A stretch of DNA of 23,214 nt from CAZNRY01 sp964575675 (GTDB lineage Bacteria > Eisenbacteria > RBG-16-71-46 > CAIMUX01 > VGJL01). The position numbers and the translations under genes were made by a program. The notes under the pieces are model-generated. The model did no database searches. It was not told the DNA's origin and saw only the letters and a list, made by a program, of their open reading frames with translations. The DNA is taken from NCBI GenBank assembly GCA_964575675.1, contig CAZNRY010000044.1, forward strand, positions 1-23,214. Reading direction: 5' to 3'. Below are positions 1 through 6,393 of this stretch, in pieces. Positions within the stretch are counted from its first letter, which is position 1. The number at the start of each line of letters is the position of its first letter.

Positions 1-1318
1 TGATCGGCAGCAGCACCCGGATGGCGACGGTTGGCCGCAGAACCTCGCCGCTCTCGATCGGCGGGCAGTCGCCGGTCGGCTCCATCACCGTGTAGTCGAT
101 TGTGGTCCCAGCCTCGGTCGTGTTGATCGCATCGAGCCAGACACCGCCCCCCCAGCGCGTCTGGGATTCGGTCCGCAGGATCAGGACTGCGTATTTCGTG
201 AAGTCGACGTCGATCCCGATCCATGTTGGCGGAGGAGGCGGAGGGACGGGATCACCTGGGACGCTGTCCCGACCGCCATCGCCGAATCGAGGCCTCGGCT
301 CCGTGCCCGTTCCGGGATCGACCAAGGTCGAGTCGTACTCCCCCCAGCGCGCTTGGTCGCACGCGAACGCCTCCTCGAGCCATGCCTCGAAACGTTCGCC
401 GTCACGGATCACAACCTCGCCGGAGCCCAGATCGCAATCCGCGTCGGTGTAGTAGATGGCGAGAGGCTGGTCGGGATCGGGCTCCCAGCTGCAATCGAAG
501 ACGACATCTTCCCTCTCCCACCGGACGGGCTCGTCAACGGGCCGCGGCACCATGACCGCGATCGTCGGCGAGGTCATGTAGGAACCCAGCGAGTCGCTTC
601 GGACGAAGCAATCATCGCCCAGTCTTGAGACCTGGTACCTCACCACCGTTCCCGACTCGGAGGCGATAACGTCCGTTACCCACACGCCCCGCCCGTAACC
701 CTCTTCGGACTCGAGGCTGATCACCACCACGACGTTCGTCTCGAAGTCGATCACGGGCGGTTCGCCCGGCCAGGGATAGAGCGTGTCCGGCTCGACCTCG
801 CCGCTGTCGCCCCACGCGATGCCGGACGGATCCCCGCCGGATCGCGCGACGCGCCGCGCGGTCGACCGCAGGCGATCGATGATAGCCAGATCGCGATCGA
901 GCACTCTGCGCGCGATCGAGTCATCGCGCAATCGGGGATGCTCCGAGCCGTCCCCTCCCCCACCCGGATTTCCCCCACCGTTGTCCAGACACGCGGTGGC
1001 CGCCGTCCACCATGCGTCCCAGTTCTCCTGGTTGGCGATCACACGCTGCGCGGGAGACTCAACGCAATCGACCTCTGAATAGAAGAGAGGGATGAAGCCG
1101 GGGTCCGGGTACTCGAAGTCGGGGCGCGTCGGTCCGGAACCGTCCGGACCGCCCGCGAACGGATCGTCCCCCTGATTGCGTCCTCCACCGGCAAGACGCT
1201 CGGTCCCGGTGCTCCCCGGTTTCGTGGAGGGGTTGTCGTCCCCGCACGCAGGGATGAGAAGGAGAGGAAGGACAAGGCCCAAGATCAGGGCCTGAGGGGA
1301 TAGGCGTCGCCGCTTCAT
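1..1318 (-). CDS. Secreted lipoprotein with two PrcB-like repeats (3' end outside window)
   Basis: The frame is open from ATG at 1318 to the left edge, giving 439 residues without a stop. The N-terminus MKRRR is followed by a hydrophobic stretch and a lipobox-like LLIPAC with Cys near residue 25, so the product is probably a lipidated periplasmic or outer-membrane protein. A Gly/Pro-rich linker precedes two related units, about residues 75-280 and 285-439. Each unit starts with a Tyr-rich strand and an Asp-Cys pair (YSEVDC, YYTDADC), then a Trp-containing helix, then a strand reading GVWVTDV or GVWLDAI, and a conserved Cys. This pattern resembles the C-terminal domain of PrcB, a protein that stabilises a protease complex. 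The start has an excellent Shine-Dalgarno (GGAGGTG, about 7 nt upstream) and a TATAAT promoter. The fold assignment is by pattern only and moderately sure; the second unit is cut by the window edge. Confidence 0.8.
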   Translation of the reverse strand, partial: MKRRRLSPQALILGLVLPLLLIPACGDDNPSTKPGSTGTERLAGGGRNQGDDPFAGGPDGSGPTRPDFEYPDPGFIPLFYSEVDCVESPAQRVIANQENWDAWWTAATACLDNGGGNPGGGGDGSEHPRLRDDSIARRVLDRDLAIIDRLRSTARRVARSGGDPSGIAWGDSGEVEPDTLYPWPGEPPVIDFETNVVVVISLESEEGYGRGVWVTDVIASESGTVVRYQVSRLGDDCFVRSDSLGSYMTSPTIAVMVPRPVDEPVRWEREDVVFDCSWEPDPDQPLAIYYTDADCDLGSGEVVIRDGERFEAWLEEAFACDQARWGEYDSTLVDPGTGTEPRPRFGDGGRDSVPGDPVPPPPPPTWIGIDVDFTKYAVLILRTESQTRWGGGVWLDAINTTEAGTTIDYTVMEPTGDCPPIESGEVLRPTVAIRVLLPI

Positions 1319-1372
1319 CGTGCCACCTCCTTGTTCGACCGGCCCCGGTACCGCCGCCGAATCGTGCGGGCA

Positions 1373-1381
1373 TTATACCAC
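1373..1381 (-). promoter_or_regulatory. Extended -10 promoter of the lipoprotein gene
   Basis: On the minus strand the sequence reads TGGTATAAT, a consensus TATAAT with the upstream TG of an extended -10. No good -35 hexamer is present (GTGAAG at 17-bp spacing). Transcription would start near 1366, giving a leader of about 48 nt with a strong ribosome site. The promoter lies directly behind the stop codon of the upstream gene at 1384, so the lipoprotein gene probably has its own transcript. Confidence 0.6.
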
Positions 1382-1383
1382 TA

Positions 1384-2391
1384 TCAGGCGCTCTCTTCAC
1401 CCTGAGCCACATCTTCATCTTCGGCCTCTTCCGCTCTCCGGGCGCGAGGAATCGGGCACCACTTGAGGAACCGCACGAGGCGCCTGGGGGGAAGCCTGAG
1501 GAACCGCGCCAAATCCGGCTTTCCGAAGAGCCGTTCGCCGTATGCCGCCAACGCGAGGTTCACGAACCGCTCAGGCAGATCCGTCGCGCGCCTCTCGTCG
1601 ACTTTCCTCTTCTTGGGAAGCGGGCGAGCCTTCGGCGCCGTGGCGGAGCGCGGCAGCTTCAGATCGCCGAATCGCCTCCAGAGGACGGCCGGCGCGACAT
1701 CGCATGCCTTCGCCGCGCGGTAGATCATCTCATCCCGCGCGCCCTCCACCGCTTCCAGCGCAACATCCGCGGCAAGAGCCTTGACGAGCGGCTCGGGGAT
1801 CAGAAGCGCGCGCGCGAAACGGTCCGCCCGATCCTCCTCGTGAGAAAGCGACAGGTTCTCGAGGTCTGAATGCCGCCACCTGCAGAAGCGGCTCTCGTAG
1901 GGATTGATGTCCATGACGAGGTGCCCGTACGCGTGTGCGACGGCGAAGATCGACTCGCCCCTCGTCGCGGCGCTCGCAAGGAGCGCCGGGCCGAACTCCC
2001 CCGCGTAGAAGAACCCTCCCGTGACGGTATCCGGAGATTCGGGGCCGCGGCTCCTGCGGAAGACCTTTATCCCCTTCTCGTCCAAGGCGTCGATCAGCTC
2101 GCCGCCGGGCACCGCGCCAAGACCGAGGAGTTCGCGCTCCGATGCAGCGAGGGCTTCGACCGATGCCTCTCCCAGATCGAGGTGGACCGGAAGCTCGAAG
2201 AGGATCTCACCCTGGATCAACCGTTCGAGGAAAGCATACTGGCGCGTGAGGCGGACGAACTCGAGGACCTCTCCCCGCTCGAGCGTGGAGAGCGGGGGTG
2301 CGCTCAAGAACCTCTCCATCTCCCGAACGGTGGCCTCGAGGTTCTCTTCCGAGAATGGATACTCGGGATGTTCCTTCAACTTCCGTGTCAT
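1384..2391 (-). CDS. ImmA/IrrE-family metallopeptidase homologue lacking the catalytic Glu
   Basis: The protein has 335 residues. The chosen start MTRKLKEHPEY lies a short distance after a G-rich tract with GGAG; the open frame continues upstream only as Arg-rich shadow sequence across the divergent gene. Residues about 60-260 match the ImmA/IrrE layout: a zinc-binding helix, then a downstream helix HEEDRADRFARALLIP (184-199), the family's ExxAxxFAxxLLxP signature that supplies the third ligand. The first motif, normally HExxH, reads HAYGH (153-157), so both zinc histidines remain but the catalytic Glu is Ala. The C-terminus is basic and then acidic. No helix-turn-helix is obvious. ImmA/IrrE proteins cleave repressors to switch on stress or mobile-element genes; this one may be a sensor or scaffold instead. 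It is divergent from the glycosyltransferase gene, with 59 bp between. Confidence 0.8.
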   Translation of the reverse strand: MTRKLKEHPEYPFSEENLEATVREMERFLSAPPLSTLERGEVLEFVRLTRQYAFLERLIQGEILFELPVHLDLGEASVEALAASERELLGLGAVPGGELIDALDEKGIKVFRRSRGPESPDTVTGGFFYAGEFGPALLASAATRGESIFAVAHAYGHLVMDINPYESRFCRWRHSDLENLSLSHEEDRADRFARALLIPEPLVKALAADVALEAVEGARDEMIYRAAKACDVAPAVLWRRFGDLKLPRSATAPKARPLPKKRKVDERRATDLPERFVNLALAAYGERLFGKPDLARFLRLPPRRLVRFLKWCPIPRARRAEEAEDEDVAQGEESA

Positions 2392-2450
2392 GACGTTCGA
2401 TCTCCCCCCCCATCCTATGCCCTGCGAGGGGCGCATGGTAGTCTGCCGGT

Positions 2451-3059
2451 GTGAAGCGCCTGCTCGTCGTCGCCTTCGCCGTGCCTCCAACCCCCGGCCC
2501 GAGTCCGGGGAGGGCATGGCACTTGGCCCGACATCTTCCCGCTCTTGGCTGGGAAGCGGTCGTCCTGACGCCGCGCCATCCACGGCGGCATTTCGCCGTC
2601 GAGAAGACGCGAGAACACCAGGACTTCCCGATCCCCCTCCGTCGCGTGTCCGATCCCGCGGGGCACTCCTACTGGCTCCAGGAAACGGAGTATCGCGATC
2701 CCGCCGCATCGAAGCGGAAACCGGAACGGCGCCCCGACGATGGGCTCGCGCTTCCTGGACTCTACGGCAAGGAGATCCTCACTCCGGATGAAGTCGCGCT
2801 CGAAGTCCCGCCCGCGCGGACGAACTGGCTCCGAGATCCGCTCGCCGCGTTTCGCGCGAGCCCCGATGCGCGCGCCGGGTGGATTCGACCTGCGCTCGAG
2901 GCTGCGCGCGCAGTGTGCGAGGCGCTAAGGCCCGAAGCGGTCTACTCGATCTCGCCGCCTGTCAGCGCGCACGCGATCGCAGGGCAGATCGCCGCTCGCG
3001 CCGGGATCCCTTGGGTCGCCGACCTCCGCGAGCCGTGGGCCGGCGCTCCCGCGCGATAG
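2451..3059 (+). CDS. GT-B glycosyltransferase, N-terminal half (ends at in-frame TAG)
   Basis: The 202 residues start at GTG with MKRLLVVAFAVPPTPGPSPGR, the opening strand and glycine loop of a GT4-like GT-B glycosyltransferase; the usual N-lobe continues to GIPWVADLREPW, which in relatives sits just before the lobe junction. The frame then hits TAG at 3057-3059. The next open frame, from 3060 on, is the same frame and carries the C-terminal lobe, so this is one gene of 464 codons with a single nonsense codon. A possible -10 (TGGTAGTCT, 2436-2444) would make the transcript nearly leaderless. An intact protein would transfer a sugar at the cytoplasmic membrane. The stop could be a true mutation or a sequencing or assembly error. 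Confidence 0.65.
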   Translation: MKRLLVVAFAVPPTPGPSPGRAWHLARHLPALGWEAVVLTPRHPRRHFAVEKTREHQDFPIPLRRVSDPAGHSYWLQETEYRDPAASKRKPERRPDDGLALPGLYGKEILTPDEVALEVPPARTNWLRDPLAAFRASPDARAGWIRPALEAARAVCEALRPEAVYSISPPVSAHAIAGQIAARAGIPWVADLREPWAGAPAR

Positions 3060-3068
3060 CTCGACCGC

Positions 3069-3845
3069 ATGAATCGCGCCCGCATCCTCCGGACGGCCGC
3101 TTCCATCTCGCTTCCTCCCAGCTACGATCCTTTCGACATCCGCCGCAGGGACGCCGGTGCAGCCGAGACCCTGAGTTCCTACGATCTGGCCGCCGCGAAC
3201 GGCAGTCCGGCAACTCCGGGTGTCTTGCCGGCACCGGGATACGCCCCCTCCGATGCCGGAACCGCCGACATGGCCGGGGCGGGCATTCCCGTCCTGGTGC
3301 ACGCCGGCCCGACCGCCACCCGCGGCCGCGATCCGATTCACTTGATCGAAGCCGTTCGAATCCTGGCCGAATCCGACGCGAAGCGGCGCCTCGGATTTCG
3401 AGTCCGCATGCTCGACGCACGCGATCCGCGCGTCACTCGGGCGGTCGGCGAGCGATCGCTCGGCCGCATCATCACGATCGAGCCGACCGTTCCCTGGATG
3501 GTTTCGATGGAAACGCAGGCCGAGGCGGACGCCCTTCTCCTGCTTCTCGGCCCGGATGAAATGGATCGCCTGCCCGATCGATTGCTCGAGGCGATGAGCG
3601 CGGGCCGGCCCGTCTTCGCCCTGGGGCCGCGCGGATCGCGGACGGAAAGGCTGATTCGCGAGGCCGCCTTGGGGAGCTACCACGCGGATGGCGCATCGCT
3701 GGCCGAGGAAATCGGCCGCTGGCTCCGCGAGGGCGCGCGGACGTCCGTCGCGCATGCCGGCGAGGCGACAACCCCCTACCGCGCGGAACGGGTCGCCGCC
3801 CGGTTGGCGGAAGCGTTGGAGAAGGAACTGCAGTCCCGAGCCTGA
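3069..3845 (+). CDS. GT-B glycosyltransferase, C-terminal half (same frame as upstream half)
   Basis: The 258-residue open frame starts three codons after the TAG that ends the preceding half and is in the same frame. It begins MNRARILRTAASISLPPSYD, matching the segment that normally enters the C-lobe (R..vLr.Ad.i). The nucleotide-sugar-binding lobe follows: VLVHAGPTATRGRDPIHLIEA, then EADALLLLLG, then RLLEAMSAGRPVFALGPRGS and TERLIREAALG. These are the usual late motifs of GT4 enzymes. No good ribosome site precedes the ATG at 3069, so independent translation looks doubtful. The middle (about residues 25-75) is Ala/Gly-rich and less typical. Probably a pseudogene fragment unless the TAG is an error. 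Confidence 0.6.
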   Translation: MNRARILRTAASISLPPSYDPFDIRRRDAGAAETLSSYDLAAANGSPATPGVLPAPGYAPSDAGTADMAGAGIPVLVHAGPTATRGRDPIHLIEAVRILAESDAKRRLGFRVRMLDARDPRVTRAVGERSLGRIITIEPTVPWMVSMETQAEADALLLLLGPDEMDRLPDRLLEAMSAGRPVFALGPRGSRTERLIREAALGSYHADGASLAEEIGRWLREGARTSVAHAGEATTPYRAERVAARLAEALEKELQSRA

Positions 3846-3851
3846 GGCGGG

Positions 3852-3976
3852 CCCAAACGGTTCGACTTCATCTAGGAAGCGAGCTCGCGCGCCGCGAGGT
3901 CCGGCGCCCCCGGGACTATAGCCGGACCGAGCGGATGCGCGAGGCGAGCTTCGTAGATCCGCTCATGCTGGTCTAG
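3852..3976 (+). repeat. 125-bp hairpin repeat, copy A
   Basis: This copy fills the gap between two convergent genes. It is about 82% identical to copy B by hand alignment; most differences are in the first nine bases, where the terminal CTAG is lost. The central stem GGTCCGGC / GCCGGACC is fully Watson-Crick here, whereas the other copies have a G-U pair at the same place, so pairing is kept despite sequence change. The right end is CTAG (3973-3976), and its complement supplies the TAG stop of the BtpA-family gene. It may also serve as a two-way terminator. Confidence 0.85.
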
Positions 3977-4836
3977 CTTCGGGGGCTCCTCCGTGACGAG
4001 AGAGCGCGCACCGTCCCGATCGCGCGGACGAGCCTTCTCACCCTTCGCAAATCCACGGGGGCCTCGATATCGCTCCCCCTCTTGATCCCCGTGCCCACGA
4101 TGAAGCCGTCGCACAGCCGCGCAAGGGCGGGCGCTGAATCGGTCGTCACGCCGCTCGCGACGAGCAGTGGAACCCCGGGAATCGCGCGTCGCACCGCGAT
4201 CAGGCGACCCTGCTCGACCGGCGCGCCGCTGTGCGGACCTGTCACGAGGATCCCATCCGCCAACCCCCGGCCCACGGCATCGCGCGCGGAATCGTCGATC
4301 GGCCGTTCGTGGAACGGCGAGGCGTGCTTCACCGCAACGTCCGCCAGGACCGCGACGCGCGCGTTCAGACTGCTCCGCAACCGGATCGTCTCGTGCGCCT
4401 TTCCTTCCAGGATCCCCTGATCGGCGATGGCGGCATTGGTGTGCACATTGACCCGGATGAACGCGGCGCGCACGGCCGTCGCGATCGAGAGGGAGGCCGC
4501 TGCATCGTTTCGCAGCACGTTGATCCCGACCAGGAACCGGGCAGAGGCAAGCGGCATCAGCTCGATCGCCACGACGGTCATCGCGGCGATCGTTATCGGC
4601 GGAACCCGGTCCGGATAGTAGGGAACGTCCCCCAGGTTCTCGATGATCGCCCCGTCCATGCCTCCAATGATCAGGGACTTCATGTCCCGCGATGCGGATT
4701 GGATGACCCCATCGAGATCGCCGTCGAACCGCGGGCTTCCGGGCAACGGCCGCAGATGGACCATCCCCAAAAGAAGCGGCCGGGGATAGCCTCTCGCGAA
4801 GGCTGTCCCCGGTCCTCTCTGATTTCGTATCATCAT
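3973..4836 (-). CDS. BtpA/SgcQ-family TIM-barrel protein
   Basis: The 287-residue protein has the BtpA family signatures in order: LGMVHLRPLPGSPRF near residue 25, GGMDGAIIENLGDVPYYP near 60, NVLRNDAAASL near 107, FIRVNVHTNAAIADQG near 128, VLADVAVKHASPF near 165, GILVTGPHSG near 195, and GFIVGTGIKRGSDIEAPVDLRRV near the end. BtpA of cyanobacteria is linked to photosystem I biogenesis, and SgcQ sits in sugar operons; the biochemical role of most members, including this one, is unknown. The family's usual LSG after RVNV is HTN here. ATG at 4836 overlaps the stop of a 33-codon ORF as ATGA, implying translational coupling. The stop codon lies in the terminal CTAG of repeat copy A. Confidence 0.9.
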   Translation of the reverse strand: MMIRNQRGPGTAFARGYPRPLLLGMVHLRPLPGSPRFDGDLDGVIQSASRDMKSLIIGGMDGAIIENLGDVPYYPDRVPPITIAAMTVVAIELMPLASARFLVGINVLRNDAAASLSIATAVRAAFIRVNVHTNAAIADQGILEGKAHETIRLRSSLNARVAVLADVAVKHASPFHERPIDDSARDAVGRGLADGILVTGPHSGAPVEQGRLIAVRRAIPGVPLLVASGVTTDSAPALARLCDGFIVGTGIKRGSDIEAPVDLRRVRRLVRAIGTVRALSSRRSPRS

Positions 4837-4934
4837 TGTTCTCTGCGAAACGTGTAGCCGACGGCTGCCTTCAGATCGGGCACTTCATCGCTGAGGCCGA
4901 TGTTGAGCTCCACCAACGCTAGTGTCTTCTTCAT
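4833..4934 (-). CDS. 33-residue ORF coupled to the BtpA-family gene
   Basis: ATG at 4934 follows a strong ribosome site (GGGGGAG), and the frame ends TGA overlapping the next start as ATGA. The peptide starts MKKTLALVELNIGLSDEV and ends DLKAAVGYTFRREQ. The first residues look like the start of a signal peptide. The rest, with alternating hydrophobic residues and the ending VGYTFR, looks like the last strands of an outer-membrane beta-barrel. The simplest reading is that a barrel gene lost its middle in an in-frame deletion, and the remnant now acts as a leader ORF that loads ribosomes for the downstream gene. A genuine small protein is the alternative. No family is recognised. Confidence 0.5.
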   Translation of the reverse strand: MKKTLALVELNIGLSDEVPDLKAAVGYTFRREQ

Positions 4935-4954
4935 GATTCTCCCCCTTCCGCAGG

Positions 4955-4983
4955 ATCTTCGGATCGGACTTGGATCTCGTCAA
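4955..4983 (-). promoter_or_regulatory. Candidate sigma70-type promoter for leader ORF and BtpA-family gene
   Basis: On the minus strand TTGACG (4978-4983) and GAAGAT (4955-4960) are separated by 17 bp. The -35 matches consensus at five of six bases, the -10 at three of six. Transcription would start near 4948, leaving a leader of about 14 nt before ATG at 4934. The remaining intergenic DNA up to 5119 shows no other convincing signal. Confidence 0.4.
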
Positions 4984-5119
4984 GAGATTGCCTTGCCGCG
5001 AAGGAACGCCCCGGAAGATTCCTTCCGTGGCGCCCCATGTCTCTTCCCTGAGCCGCCGGGTCGCAGCGGCCTCACGGTCGCTCGAGCCCGGCAGCTACAG
5101 GGACATGAACCTACCGATC

Positions 5120-5180
5120 GATGCCGCCCGAGTCCGAGGCTAGGATCTTCCGCCCGGCTCAGGCCACATCGGGCGGCATC
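5120..5180 (-). terminator. Possible terminator downstream of the Hsp20 pair
   Basis: A perfect 12-bp inverted repeat (GATGCCGCCCGA at 5120-5131, TCGGGCGGCATC at 5169-5180) begins in the stop codon of the second Hsp20 gene. The 37-nt loop holds another CCGCCCG (about 5150), which can pair with the same CGGGCGG arm, so two hairpins compete. No T-tract follows, so it may protect the 3' end rather than terminate. Confidence 0.4.
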
Positions 5181-5553
5181 AGACGTTGATCGTGATCTTC
5201 CGCGGGAGAACGCGAGCCGCCTTCGGGAGACGGATCCTCAGGATCCCGTCGGCCATCTCACCGCGAATGCCTTCGAGATCGACCGTCTCGCCCAAGCGGA
5301 AGACCCGAGTGTAGGTCCCGGCCGCGCGCTCGCGGGTTAGATAGGCGCCGTCGGTCTTCCCGTTGCGTGTCGCCGTCAGGCGGAGCTCGTCGCCCTCGAC
5401 CTGGAGATCGACGTGATCGGAAGAAACCCCCGGCAGCTCCACCTCGATCGTGAAGTGATCTTCCATCTCCTTGATGTCGGTTCGTGGCGCGAGAGCCCAC
5501 TCCTGCCGGCCCTCCCGATTCGCCACCCTGTGCTCCATCTGTCCGCAATGCAT
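5179..5553 (-). CDS. Hsp20/alpha-crystallin small heat-shock protein (short paralogue)
   Basis: The protein has 124 residues. ATG at 5553 follows GGAGG with 8-nt spacing. After a short N-terminus (MHCGQMEHRVANREGRQEW) comes a full alpha-crystallin domain: DIKEMEDHFTIEVELPGV, then VDLQVEGDELRLTATR, then the late strands FRLGETVDLEGIRGEMADGILRI, where the family's A.y.nGvL.i appears as GEMADGILRI. It ends PRKITINV; an I-x-I/V tail anchors oligomers in this family. These ATP-independent holdases bind unfolding proteins in the cytoplasm. It lies 55 bp after the longer Hsp20 gene, so the two are probably co-transcribed. The short N-terminal arm suggests smaller oligomers or mixed assembly with its partner. 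Confidence 0.93.
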   Translation of the reverse strand: MHCGQMEHRVANREGRQEWALAPRTDIKEMEDHFTIEVELPGVSSDHVDLQVEGDELRLTATRNGKTDGAYLTRERAAGTYTRVFRLGETVDLEGIRGEMADGILRIRLPKAARVLPRKITINV

Positions 5554-5608
5554 CTGTATGACCTCCAGGTTTGGGGGCGGCGCCCAGCGCCGCCCCGCGG
5601 GTTTCTTC

Positions 5609-6076
5609 CTACGACTGGATCTTGATCTGCTTCGGACGGGCTTCCTCGGACTTCGGGATCGTCACGCTCAGGACCCCGTCCTTGTACGCCGCCTCGATTT
5701 TGTTCGCGTCGACCGTTGATGGGAGAACAAGGCTGCGGGAGAACTTCCCGTAGTACCGCTCGCTGCGGCAGCAGCCGTCATCCTTGGTTTCGTTCTCTCC
5801 CTTCTTCTCGCCGCTGATCGTCAGGGTGTCGCCGTTCAGGGTGATCTCGATCTCGTCCTTCTTCATTCCCGGAAGATCGGCCTTCACCAGATAGCGATCC
5901 CCCTCCTGAACGATGTCGACCGCCGGACTCCACAGTGACTCGAAGAGAGATTCGGACTCCCCGCGGCCAGCGGGCCAGCCGAACATCCTCGACATCTCGT
6001 TTCTCATTTCCTCGAGCTCGCGGAACGTACTCCACGCGCTCATAGCTCCTCTTGGCTGCCAACGAACGAGCGCCAT
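5609..6076 (-). CDS. Hsp20/alpha-crystallin small heat-shock protein
   Basis: The 155-residue protein starts MALVRWQPRG. A second ATG at 6082 is in frame but directly abuts the AAGAGGAG ribosome site, so 6076, six bases further on, is the better start. The N-terminal arm (FRELEEMRNEMSRMFG) and the domain opening WSPAVDIVQEGDRYLVKADLPGM are typical of class A bacterial Hsp20. KKDEIEITLNGDTLTISGEK and the late motif AAYKDGVLSVTIPK follow, and the tail PKQIKIQS has the I-x-I anchor. The loop before ERYYGKFSRSLVLP carries adjacent cysteines (DDGCCRS), which is uncommon and might be redox-sensitive. The role is a stress holdase. I see no CIRCE element or ROSE-type thermometer upstream. Confidence 0.95.
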   Translation of the reverse strand: MALVRWQPRGAMSAWSTFRELEEMRNEMSRMFGWPAGRGESESLFESLWSPAVDIVQEGDRYLVKADLPGMKKDEIEITLNGDTLTISGEKKGENETKDDGCCRSERYYGKFSRSLVLPSTVDANKIEAAYKDGVLSVTIPKSEEARPKQIKIQS

Positions 6077-6393
6077 GTTCATCTCCTCTTTCTAGTGGAC
6101 CCTCGGCCTGATGTTTGGGCCCTCGTTATTCATCCACGCGATTGTCTTACATATCCAACTCCGTGCCATTCGATGACCGATCGCACATCTCGCGTCGGAA
6201 GCGGAGATTAGGGACGCGAGGGGCCGCGGTGGGCGCAGGCTTCGTCTGGCAGGTAGCCAGCCGCGCCGGCTCGACGGTTTCAGAATCGAGCATCGAGCGT
6301 TTCGAGTTGGAACAGACGACGCGGAGATGCGACCACGCGGCGCACTTGCCCGACTCCCCGCCCGCGCCTAGACTCTTGGATCTGGAGGAATCA
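6077..6393. other. Intergenic region between hsp20 and LOG genes
   Basis: This divergent gap of 317 bp holds the Hsp20 ribosome site (6083-6090) at one end and a promoter for the LOG operon (6346-6374) at the other. The open frame across it from 6115 is the in-frame upstream extension of the LOG gene; it is not protein-like and is left out. No convincing heat-shock promoter was found for the Hsp20 pair. Confidence 0.5.
6346..6374 (+). promoter_or_regulatory. Candidate promoter of the LOG-thiD-thiE-thiL operon
   Basis: TTGCCC (6346-6351) and TAGACT (6369-6374) are exactly 17 bp apart. Transcription would start near 6381, just before the ribosome site (GGAGGA, 6384-6389), so the leader is too short for a TPP riboswitch. 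No CTGAGA/TPP-aptamer-like motif is visible upstream. Confidence 0.45.

Noticed and set aside
4900..5340. Plus-strand ORF of 146 residues across the BtpA-Hsp20 gap
   Set aside because: It runs antisense into the conserved Hsp20 domain and has no ribosome site or protein-like pattern.
6140..6180. A sigma54-like promoter (TGGCAC then TTGGAT, minus strand) upstream of the Hsp20 pair
   Set aside because: The -12 element lacks the GC dinucleotide at the required spacing from the -24 GG, so it does not fit the strict sigma54 pattern.
6115..6393. A 93-residue N-terminal extension of the LOG protein
   Set aside because: It has no ribosome site and no protein-like character, and it spans the operon promoter. 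ATG at 6394 has a strong Shine-Dalgarno and starts at the usual family N-terminus.
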